Part shown: in pieces, positions 1 through 6,622 of the stretch
Layout of the letters: each line of letters begins with the position of its first letter
Numbering within the stretch: position 1 is the stretch's first letter
Source of the DNA: Stappia sediminis
GTDB taxonomy: Bacteria; Pseudomonadota; Alphaproteobacteria; Rhizobiales; Stappiaceae
Assembly (NCBI RefSeq): GCF_009826895.1
Contig: NZ_WUMV01000004.1
Coordinates: 1 to 64,000, forward strand
Reading direction: 5' to 3'
Length of the DNA stretch: 64,000 nt
Notes under the pieces: generated by a model
Told to the model about the DNA's origin: nothing
The model's input: the letters and a program-made list of their open reading frames with translations, nothing else
The model's database searches: none
Program-made: the position numbers and the translations under genes

Positions 1-83
1 TTCGTTCCCGCCGTAAGGCCTTCGACAACAACCACGCCGACATTGTCGGCATGCTCGTGCACAAGCAGATGCGGTGCCTCCAT
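1..83 (-). CDS. SAF-domain small subunit, UxaA/SuyA family (N-terminus only, runs off the left edge)
   Basis: Reading leftwards from an ATG at 83-81, the sequence encodes MEAPHLLVHEHADNVGVVVV followed by EGLTAGTN and then leaves the window. A good ribosome site (GGGAGG, 89-94) sits just upstream. The VHE..DNVGVVVVEG pattern is what I know from the small SAF-domain proteins of the altronate/galactarate dehydratase superfamily, including the alpha subunit (SuyA) of (2R)-sulfolactate sulfo-lyase. Only 27 residues are visible, so the exact substrate cannot be read. The gene is divergent from the GntR regulator and shares its operator at 131-147. With the downstream sulfo-sugar genes, a SuyA role (sulfolactate to pyruvate plus sulfite) is attractive but is inference; a hexonate dehydratase subunit is the alternative. 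Confidence 0.6.
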   Translation of the reverse strand, partial: MEAPHLLVHEHADNVGVVVVEGLTAGT

Positions 84-130
84 GGAAACCTCCCGAATGC
101 TATATTGAGCAAGCTGCGAACATGATAAGT

Positions 131-147
131 CTTGTATAAGACATAAG
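131..147. promoter_or_regulatory. GntR-type operator, copy 1 (CTTGTATAAGACATAAG)
   Basis: A 17-bp imperfect palindrome between the divergent SAF-domain gene and the gntR gene. The same pattern, CTT(A/G)TA(T/A)AAGA(T/C)A(T/C)AAG, occurs at 5422-5438, 8897-8913 (reverse orientation) and 9729-9745, each time in front of a transcription unit of this locus. Its position here implies autoregulation of the regulator. Confidence 0.75.
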
Positions 148-186
148 ATATAAAATCCTAGCTATGTCAATATCGATGGGCTAAAA

Positions 187-954
187 ATGAAGCTCGGGAT
201 TGATTTGGGGCTGATGGAAATGGCAGACACTTCGGCGGAACGGGCATTCGGCTTTCGCCCGCTCTACCTTCAGGTTAAGGAGAGCCTGGTTCGCCGGCTT
301 ATCGAAGGATCCTGGCAGCCGGGCCAACTCATTCCCTCCGAGATGGAACTCGCACGCGAAATCGGGGTTAGCCAGGGGACAATCCGCAAGGCGCTTAACT
401 CGATGACGGCGGAAAACCTGCTTGTGCGCCGCCAGGGTCATGGCACCTACGTCGCCGCTCCGGAAGAAAGCAGGATCCTTTTCCAGTTCTTTCGGATTGT
501 GCCGGACACGGGCGAACGCTCTTTCCCCACATCAAAGGTACTTTCCTGGTCGAAGGAACGGGCGACCAAGGAAGAGGCGCGCGATCTTGCGATCAGCCCC
601 ACATCATCCGTATGGCGGATCGAGCGGGTACGCTATCTGGACGACGATCCGCTTATCGTCGAATACATCACCCTGCCCGCAAAGCGATTTCCAGGGTTCG
701 AGAAGCTCGGCGAGATCCCGAATAATGTCTACCGGCTTTATTCGGAACGCTGGGGTCTCACGATCGGCAGCGGGACGGAGCGGGTGAAAGCGATTACGGC
801 GGGTGCGGAGGATGCAAAGCACCTTGGCTGCAAGGCAGGCGCACCGCTGCTAAGGATAAACCGCATCGCCTTCGATCTGGAGCGCAAACCCGTTGAGCTT
901 CGCATCTCCCGCTGCCTTACCGAGCGGGCTCACTATATTTCCGACCTCAAGTAA
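187..954 (+). CDS. GntR family transcriptional regulator, HutC/UTRA subfamily
   Basis: Protein of 255 residues. The N-terminal winged helix-turn-helix runs from about residue 25 to 90 (PLYLQVKESLVRRL, then PSEMELAREIGVSQGTIRKA and RRQGHGTYV). The remainder is a UTRA effector domain, ending in the usual RISRCLTERAHYISDLK pattern. UTRA domains bind small sugars or sugar acids and release DNA on binding. Starts at Met10 or Met12 are also possible because no clear ribosome site precedes the first ATG; they do not change the domains. The gene is divergent from the SAF-domain gene and convergent with the catabolic genes, which end 4 bp away. The repeated 17-bp operator, present in its own promoter and in three others here, makes it the likely local repressor of the locus. 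Confidence 0.9.
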   Translation: MKLGIDLGLMEMADTSAERAFGFRPLYLQVKESLVRRLIEGSWQPGQLIPSEMELAREIGVSQGTIRKALNSMTAENLLVRRQGHGTYVAAPEESRILFQFFRIVPDTGERSFPTSKVLSWSKERATKEEARDLAISPTSSVWRIERVRYLDDDPLIVEYITLPAKRFPGFEKLGEIPNNVYRLYSERWGLTIGSGTERVKAITAGAEDAKHLGCKAGAPLLRINRIAFDLERKPVELRISRCLTERAHYISDLK

Positions 955-957
955 CCT

Positions 958-2034
958 TTAAAACTCCACAGCCCTGTGCGTGCGTGCGCTTTCTTCCGCC
1001 GCAGCGCCAATCATCACTGCTTTCAACCCGTCGTCCAATGAGACTTCGGGCACGCCGCCATGGCGCACGAGGTCAATGAATTTCGCGTGCTGGAAATAGG
1101 TCGAGCCGTGGTGGTCGCCCGCCGCAAGTACCGCCTCGTCGACCTCGACTTCTTCTCGGATTTCCCGCTTTGTCGCGCGTGGCGATATGGCAATTTCCGA
1201 ATGCCGCTCCCGCCCATCGGGCGAGAAACGGGAAGGCCCGGGAATAAATGCATCCACACGCGCCCTATCGCCCGTGGCGGAAATGATTTCCTGCCAATAG
1301 GAACCTTCGGCGAACATGCAAAGGTCCAGCATTGCGCGCACACCATTCGCGAAATCGACCACGACGAAGGCATTGTCGAGAATGTCCGGGCGGCCTTCAG
1401 GGTATTCCTCATCGAGGAAATTGACGTCGACACCGCCCGATGCATAAACGCGAACGGGCTCGCTTTCGGCGATCAGCCGCATGAGATCGAAGAAGTGGCA
1501 ACATTTTTCGACAAGCGTGCCGCCTGTCTTCGAATTGAAGCGGTTCCAGTCGCCTACCTTGCTGAGAAAGGGAAACCGATGCTCGCGGATGGAGATCATC
1601 TTCAAGTTCCCCGCTGTGCCATCGCGCAGCTCTTTCAGAAGTCGCTGGACCGGTGGCATATAGCGATATTCCATTGCCACCCATAAAGGCGCCGACCGCG
1701 CCTCCTGCATGGCCAGTACCTTTCTGCAGTCTGCGAGTGTCGTGCAGAGAGGCTTTTCAACGAGGATCGGCTTGTCGAGGCGCATCACATCCGACAGGAC
1801 GTCGATATGCGTGTGATTGGGGCTTGCGATCAGGAGCGCATCGAATTCCGCTGCAGATAGCATCTCCCGGTAATCGGCAAAAGCCGCGCACCCCGCCCCC
1901 GCAAGATCGCGCGCGGTCAGGCGCATGCCCTCATCCGGATCGGCAACGGCAGAGACGCTCGCACCCGCAAGGAGCGCGATGTTGCGGATGTGCTCGTGCC
2001 CCATCATACCTGAGCCGATGATGGCATAGCGCAC
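958..2034 (-). CDS. Gfo/Idh/MocA family oxidoreductase; candidate NAD-dependent sulfoquinovosidase (SqgA/GH188-like)
   Basis: About 358 residues from a GTG start at 2034, chosen because it lies 16 bp after the isomerase stop and directly before the Rossmann fold (IIGSGMMG, residues 5-12). An upstream ATG at 2118 would overlap the isomerase gene. The fold-2 signature EKP is at residues 93-95, and the motif GGTLVEKCCHFFDLM at 171-185 holds the usual active-site region. Gfo/Idh/MocA proteins are NAD(P)-dependent sugar dehydrogenases, and some are redox-neutral glycosidases that oxidise, eliminate and reduce. The NAD-dependent sulfoquinovosidases of GH188 belong to this fold and are found with sulfo-EMP2 genes. 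As the last gene of a unit with isomerase, aldolase and kinase, that role fits here. A plain sugar dehydrogenase is the alternative. Confidence 0.6.
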   Translation of the reverse strand: MRYAIIGSGMMGHEHIRNIALLAGASVSAVADPDEGMRLTARDLAGAGCAAFADYREMLSAAEFDALLIASPNHTHIDVLSDVMRLDKPILVEKPLCTTLADCRKVLAMQEARSAPLWVAMEYRYMPPVQRLLKELRDGTAGNLKMISIREHRFPFLSKVGDWNRFNSKTGGTLVEKCCHFFDLMRLIAESEPVRVYASGGVDVNFLDEEYPEGRPDILDNAFVVVDFANGVRAMLDLCMFAEGSYWQEIISATGDRARVDAFIPGPSRFSPDGRERHSEIAISPRATKREIREEVEVDEAVLAAGDHHGSTYFQHAKFIDLVRHGGVPEVSLDDGLKAVMIGAAAEESARTHRAVEF

Positions 2035-2050
2035 GGGCTTAAGATCGTTC

Positions 2051-3439
2051 TCAGAGCGTGAGGACGGGGATGCCGAGTGCGCCGGCGGCTTCTGCGAGAG
2101 CATCGCGGTGGTCTCCATAAACGAGCGCCATATGATGTTCGAGCGCGGCTCCCATGACGCGTTCGAGAACGGTTTTCGAGCCGGAATCGAAGCGCACGAC
2201 CCCGGACGTGCCGGTAAAGGCCATAGGGCGTTTCAGCATCTCTCCGCCGCCGATGACGGCAAAAGTCTCACCCCTCGCCTGCGAAATGCGGAAGAAGGTG
2301 ACGCGCCCGGGCTTCAACGGAAATTCGAAGAGGAGCGGCATCTTGCGGTTGGTGTGGATCGTGGCATCGATCCTCGTATCGGGATCAGCCATCGACATCG
2401 GCGCTTGTCCGCAGTGCCAGACAACGCCCGTGTCGTCCTCCTCGTCAAGGTCGACGAGATCGGCGAGGAAGGCCGGCGCATCCGAAATGCGCTGCAGGAG
2501 CAGTGTTGTCAGCGCGCCATAGACATCCGCCTCGCAGGCGCAAGGAACCCGCGCCTCCCCCATCATCGAGACGGGGCCGCAGACCGCTCCGCCATATTCG
2601 GTAAAGGTTTCCGGCCAACAGCGGATCGCGAAAGCATCGAAACGGCCCCTCGCCTTGATCTCTTCGATCGCCGCTTTGAGCCTGAGCGATCTATCGAGCT
2701 CGCCCTGATCTACATCGTCGAGGTTGCCGGCTATGGCTGCAGCCGCCGCCCGCACGCCAGCAGCCTCTTCATCGCTTACAGCTTTTGCGCCAGAAAAGAG
2801 CGTATCGAGATTCATCTCCTCCACGCTTACATTCGCAAGTGCCTTGAGCTTCGCCGGGTCATAAAGGCACGTGTCGAAACCTTCCGGCGGCGCACCGATG
2901 CGTCCGATGCGCGCGCCGCGAAGAGCCGCAACGGCCCCGGCGCCGGCGCCGGTCCCCGGTTCGAAGCGCACCATCGGCACAGGTTCGGAAACACGCCTGC
3001 CCACCAGAAGCTCATCGATTGCTGCCCCGATATCTTCCGAATCCGGGGTGGCGTAGAGATAGGAAAAGGCCCTTCCGTTCAGCCCGAGAGCATGGCCCGC
3101 GAGATTGAGCCCGCAGAAAGAGTTGAGCCTGAGCCTTTCGCCGACCCTGGGTTCGGGGATTGCCCATATGGAAAGTGGAACATCGAAGCCATTCGCGATT
3201 TCCACTGTTATCGAGGCGTCGGTGAAGGTGACCTGCAGGATCAGGATCTGCTCGGGCTTTTCCGCTTTGAGCGCCTCGACGGCAATTCGCGCCGCCGGAG
3301 CATCGAACAAAAGCTCTCCCGGACCCACGATCTCGTGCCCCGATGCCTCGAGCGCCGCAAGCATACGCGCAAGATTTTCCTCGGCGAATGGAACATCGAA
3401 CGTCGGCCGCCCAAGCGGCAGGATACCGATGCGCGCCAT
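2051..3439 (-). CDS. L-fucose/arabinose isomerase-family protein; candidate sulfoquinovose isomerase
   Basis: Protein of 462 residues. The C-terminal half carries the family signature CWPETFTEYGGAVCGPVS, followed by CEADVYGALT, which supply the metal- and substrate-binding acidic residues in FucI/AraA-like isomerases. It begins with a Rossmann-like N-domain (MARIGILPLGRPTFDV). The gene starts 2 bp after the aldolase stop and is followed by the oxidoreductase, so it is part of one operon. Because its neighbours are a YihV-like kinase and a YihT-like aldolase, the substrate is likely an aldose converted to the ketose the kinase uses, that is SQ to sulfofructose. E. coli uses an unrelated isomerase (YihS, AGE family); fucose-isomerase-type SQ isomerases are, to my memory, known from other sulfoglycolytic pathways. 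The family call is firm, the substrate is inferred. Confidence 0.7.
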   Translation of the reverse strand: MARIGILPLGRPTFDVPFAEENLARMLAALEASGHEIVGPGELLFDAPAARIAVEALKAEKPEQILILQVTFTDASITVEIANGFDVPLSIWAIPEPRVGERLRLNSFCGLNLAGHALGLNGRAFSYLYATPDSEDIGAAIDELLVGRRVSEPVPMVRFEPGTGAGAGAVAALRGARIGRIGAPPEGFDTCLYDPAKLKALANVSVEEMNLDTLFSGAKAVSDEEAAGVRAAAAAIAGNLDDVDQGELDRSLRLKAAIEEIKARGRFDAFAIRCWPETFTEYGGAVCGPVSMMGEARVPCACEADVYGALTTLLLQRISDAPAFLADLVDLDEEDDTGVVWHCGQAPMSMADPDTRIDATIHTNRKMPLLFEFPLKPGRVTFFRISQARGETFAVIGGGEMLKRPMAFTGTSGVVRFDSGSKTVLERVMGAALEHHMALVYGDHRDALAEAAGALGIPVLTL

Positions 3440-3441
3440 CG

Positions 3442-4485
3442 TCAGAACCCCGAATATCCGCTTCGGAAGGAAGCGTCCGCCGGCCGGAACCGGGCTCCTT
3501 CATCGCCATAGCAGGTGTGAGCGGCAAAAGGCGCCGCCTCGGCGTCCGTCAGCGCGTTCAGATCGCGCATGTAAGCCGTGCCTTCGCCCTTCAGTTCGGA
3601 GCGCATTCTCTCCCAATCCGGGAAATGAGAGAAAGCGTCGAGCCAGATCGCGCGGCCTGCGAGATAGCCGCTCGCGCCGGCCCTGTAGGCATGGGTCAGG
3701 ATGTTGCGGAACGCCCCTTTGCCGGCTCCTGCCGAAAGCATGACCCAGGGCCGGCCCGCAAGCCTGCCCATTTCATCGAAAGCGGCCTGAGCGTCTTCCC
3801 AACCTTCGCCGCCGACGCCCGGGACATCGCTCGCGTTCAGCGGGCTTTCCAGCTTGAAAAGATCGACTCCATAGGCAGGCTTGGCGAATTCCTCAACGGA
3901 TTTCAGGACATCGTCCGTTTTCTTGCCCTTCATCTCCACGTAGTCCTTCGTCTGGTCGGCATCCTTGGCAAGCGGATAGACCAGAAGCTCGAAGACGAAG
4001 GGAATATCGTATCGGCTACATGCCTCGCCAATGCGCTTCACGAAATCCTGCTGATGGCGATTGACGGCCTCTCCCGCGTCGGGGCGATACCAGGCAAGGA
4101 CCTTCACCGCATCCCCGCCCATACGCTTGATTTTCTCCACCGACCAGTTGTCGATCTCGCTCGACAGACGCCCGGCTTCGGTTTCCTTGAAAATGGAGTC
4201 TTCCAGAGTGACGATCAGCCCTTTTTCAGGAGAGAGAATATCAATTGCCTGCGGAACGGCGTAATGCGGGTCGAGCAGGAGGGCCGAACTGTCCCACTGC
4301 AACGTTTCGATCAAAAGCGCCTTGAAACCCGCGACATCCCCATAGGGCGCTTCATCAAGGCCGTAGTGCTTTGCAATCGGGTTCTTGATCGGCGGGCGTT
4401 GATCGACCGCCGTCATCTTGAAGCGGCCGCCGGCATCCGCCATGCGCCTCAGGCCCCAAAGCTTGCCGGGTGTAAGCTCGATCAT
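3442..4485 (-). CDS. class I aldolase of the LacD/YihT family; candidate sulfofructose-1-phosphate aldolase
   Basis: Protein of 347 residues from the ATG at 4485, which overlaps the kinase stop by 4 bp (ATGA), a sign of translational coupling. Features seen are AVDQR (residues 26-30) at the end of strand 1, the Schiff-base lysine in DLFKLESP (Lys211), LSAGAGKGAF (250-259) and the phosphate/sulfonate-side loop AGASGYLAGRAIW (269-281, with Arg278). This last motif resembles AGASGFLAGRAVW of E. coli YihT more than the tagatose-bisphosphate aldolase LacD loop. The expected reaction is cleavage of a ketose 1-phosphate to DHAP plus sulfolactaldehyde. At 347 residues it is longer than YihT (about 290), with extra residues in the middle and a C-terminal tail. 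Tagatose-1,6-bisphosphate aldolase remains possible. Confidence 0.75.
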   Translation of the reverse strand: MIELTPGKLWGLRRMADAGGRFKMTAVDQRPPIKNPIAKHYGLDEAPYGDVAGFKALLIETLQWDSSALLLDPHYAVPQAIDILSPEKGLIVTLEDSIFKETEAGRLSSEIDNWSVEKIKRMGGDAVKVLAWYRPDAGEAVNRHQQDFVKRIGEACSRYDIPFVFELLVYPLAKDADQTKDYVEMKGKKTDDVLKSVEEFAKPAYGVDLFKLESPLNASDVPGVGGEGWEDAQAAFDEMGRLAGRPWVMLSAGAGKGAFRNILTHAYRAGASGYLAGRAIWLDAFSHFPDWERMRSELKGEGTAYMRDLNALTDAEAAPFAAHTCYGDEGARFRPADASFRSGYSGF

Positions 4486-5387
4486 GATCTTTCCCTCAAG
4501 AACTCTTCCACCTCGGCGCGTTTCGGCGCGCCCGACCGCCCGCCGAAGCGGGTGCATTTGATGGCGGCGGCCGCATTGGCAAACCGCATTGCCTCGATTT
4601 CCGCTCGCCCCTCGCCAAGCGCGAGCGCGAAGGCGCCATGCCAGATATCGCCCGCTCCCAGCGTATCGGCGACAGCCACCTGGAAACCGGGCTCATGGCG
4701 GACATCGCTGCCCTCGATCCAGCTCACGCCGTCTTCTCCCTGCGTCACGCAGATGAATGCGTCGGGGGCGGCATCAAGGGCATGGTAAAGGCCGGAAACA
4801 ACGTCGGCCTTGCCGGAAAACTCACGCAGCCCCTGCTCGGAAAAGGCCAGATGGGTCGCAGTCTTGAGCGCGGACATCGCGATCTCCACCGGCGCTTCGA
4901 CATCCATGATCGCCGGCTTCCCGCGCAGACGGGCCACGCGCATCAGCGCTTCCGCGCCCTCCGGCCAGCGCGTGTCGGCAAGCGCGACATCGAAATCTGG
5001 CAATTCCGCCTGTTCAAGCCAACTTGCGTCGCGATCCAGTGTTTCATCTCGAAAATTGACAATCTGACGCTCACCATTGCGGTCCACCAAAATCGAGGAG
5101 AACGACGACCGGTTACCCTCAAAACGCCTCGCCAAACGACAATCCACGCCTTCCGCTTCAATATCGGCGATGATCATGTCGCCAACCGCGTCCGCACCAA
5201 GTCTTGAGGCGAGAAACGCCTCGCCGCCGAGCCGTGCCACGGCGACAGCGGAATTTGCGGCGCAGCCGCCGCCGACAATTGCGGCGTCCTTCGCGCGATA
5301 CTTCTCTGCCCTCCGCGGCATCTCGTCGATCGACAGCACGAAATCGATCACGGCGACACCTGCGCACAAGACGCTCGTCATTTTCAT
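4482..5387 (-). CDS. PfkB-family sugar kinase, YihV-like; candidate 6-deoxy-6-sulfofructose kinase
   Basis: Protein of 301 residues in the ribokinase/PfkB family: GGG at 39-41, and DTLGAGD (241-247) with the catalytic base Asp247. Large stretches match my recollection of E. coli sulfofructose kinase YihV: EKYRA near residue 29, VGGG.AA..AVA.ARLG, SS.S.I.VD..GER, LADTRWPEGA, THLAFSEQGL, CVTQG and KCTR.GGR.G.P. The residues that bind the sulfonate in YihV (Lys27, Asn109, Arg138) have counterparts here: Lys29, Asn111 and Arg140. This is the strongest single piece of evidence that the locus handles a sulfosugar. It is the first gene of the unit kinase-aldolase-isomerase-oxidoreductase, transcribed leftwards from a promoter with the operator at 5422-5438. 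Confidence 0.8.
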   Translation of the reverse strand: MKMTSVLCAGVAVIDFVLSIDEMPRRAEKYRAKDAAIVGGGCAANSAVAVARLGGEAFLASRLGADAVGDMIIADIEAEGVDCRLARRFEGNRSSFSSILVDRNGERQIVNFRDETLDRDASWLEQAELPDFDVALADTRWPEGAEALMRVARLRGKPAIMDVEAPVEIAMSALKTATHLAFSEQGLREFSGKADVVSGLYHALDAAPDAFICVTQGEDGVSWIEGSDVRHEPGFQVAVADTLGAGDIWHGAFALALGEGRAEIEAMRFANAAAAIKCTRFGGRSGAPKRAEVEEFLRERS

Positions 5388-5421
5388 GCGGCTCCGACCT
5401 ACTGCCCGCAGACTATCAATT

Positions 5422-5438
5422 CTTATATAAGATACAAG
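5422..5438. promoter_or_regulatory. GntR-type operator, copy 2 (CTTATATAAGATACAAG)
   Basis: It lies 35 bp upstream of the kinase start, in the 141-bp gap after the dctP gene. It matches the copies at 131, 8897 and 9729 in all fixed positions, so the catabolic operon should respond to the same regulator as the transport operon. Confidence 0.75.
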
Positions 5439-5478
5439 ATTAGAGTCTTATCAAAAAGCGGGATTGAAGCCTTCGGAC

Positions 5479-5513
5479 GAAATGCGGGCGGCACGTCTTG
5501 CCGCCCGCATTTC
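5479..5513 (-). terminator. intrinsic-terminator-like hairpin after dctP
   Basis: A perfect 15-bp inverted repeat, GAAATGCGGGCGGCA and its complement, around a 5-base loop, placed 16 bp after the dctP stop codon. The stem ends in an A/T-rich edge but no long T run follows. It separates the TRAP operon from the downstream kinase operon, which has its own operator. Confidence 0.75.
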
Positions 5514-5528
5514 AAGCCAGGGAGGTTG

Positions 5529-6593
5529 TTATTGGTTGGCTGCGGCGAATTCGTCCGCGACGGTGGACTCGCATTGGGCCACTGCAGCATCGAGCTTATC
5601 GAGCCATTCGCTGCCGAACTGCTCGGTATACCAGCCGCGCATGCCGCTTGAAGCTTCCTGGAACTGCTTCTTTTCCTCCGGCGTCGGCACATAGATGGTG
5701 CCGCCTTCTTCCTTGAACTTCTCATACGCCTCGATGGAGCGGCGCATGGGGAAGGCGCGCGTCACCGTCTTCAGATGGTTCATGCCGTCGAAGACGATGC
5801 GGCGAAGATCTTCGGGAAGCTGCTGCCAGGCCGGCTCAGAGTACCACCACAAGGCGCCCATATAGGCGTGGCCGTCGAGCGTGAGGTTCTTCAACCCTGC
5901 TTCCGGGAACTTCATGTTCATTATGTCGGTGATGCCGTTCTTCGTGCCTTCCACGACACCCGTTGCAAGCGAGGTATAGACCTCCGGCCATGCGACGGCT
6001 GTCGGGTTCCCGCCCAGTTGGCGGACGAGTTCCTGCTGGATTTCAGCCGGAATCGTGCGAATTTTAAGCCCCTGAAGATCACCCGGGTTCTTCACAAGCT
6101 TCGTTGTGGTGCCGAAATTTCGCCATCCACCGGTATTGGAGACGACCATCAGGCGCATCGGGATGCCTTCTGCAAGCACGCCCTTGCGCAAGTCATTTAC
6201 GAAGGGACCGTCGAAAACGCATTCGGCCACACGATCGTTCGCAAACATATAGGGAAGGTCGAGGACCTGGCCTGGACCGTAGACATTGCCGAAACCGCCG
6301 ATCGTCGTGATATAGACCTCAAGCGTGCCTGCCTGCAGGTTGTCGAGGCATTCCTTCTCGTTGCCGCAGAACTGGCCGGAAGGGTAGATCTGGACTTCCG
6401 CACGCCCGTTCGAACGGCTTTCCACATAGTCCTTGAAGACCATTGAACCGTCGTAATCCTCATCCTCCGGCGAGCCGAGGAACGCGACCTTGATGGTGTA
6501 ATCGGCCGCCTGGGCTGTGGACACTGCGCCCAAGGTAACGCCTACTCCGAGCGCAACGGCGCCTGCGGATGCCAGCAGTTTCTTCAAGAGCAT
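5529..6593 (-). CDS. dctP: TRAP transporter solute-binding protein, DctP family
   Basis: Protein of 354 residues from the ATG at 6593, preceded by CGGGAGGAAAAGCAATG. The first 29 residues form a signal peptide (MLLKKLLASAGAVALGVGVT, then AQAAD). The mature part is a DctP-type periplasmic binding protein; the GLKIRTIP segment contains the arginine that salt-bridges the ligand's acidic group in most TRAP binding proteins. An anionic substrate such as a sulfonated sugar or sugar acid is therefore expected. It is the last gene of dctQ-dctM-dctP. Two cysteines in FCGNEKEC may form a disulfide. The family is certain, the ligand is inferred from context. Confidence 0.92.
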   Translation of the reverse strand: MLLKKLLASAGAVALGVGVTLGAVSTAQAADYTIKVAFLGSPEDEDYDGSMVFKDYVESRSNGRAEVQIYPSGQFCGNEKECLDNLQAGTLEVYITTIGGFGNVYGPGQVLDLPYMFANDRVAECVFDGPFVNDLRKGVLAEGIPMRLMVVSNTGGWRNFGTTTKLVKNPGDLQGLKIRTIPAEIQQELVRQLGGNPTAVAWPEVYTSLATGVVEGTKNGITDIMNMKFPEAGLKNLTLDGHAYMGALWWYSEPAWQQLPEDLRRIVFDGMNHLKTVTRAFPMRRSIEAYEKFKEEGGTIYVPTPEEKKQFQEASSGMRGWYTEQFGSEWLDKLDAAVAQCESTVADEFAAANQ

Positions 6594-6622
6594 TGCTTTT
6601 CCTCCCGTAGAATATTGACCAC

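Noticed and set aside
3442-5387. Reading the kinase-aldolase pair as a tagatose 6-phosphate pathway (LacC/LacD)
   Set aside because: Both families fit in general, but the YihV contact residues and the AGASGYLAGRAIW loop favour the sulfofructose version. It is kept as the main alternative.
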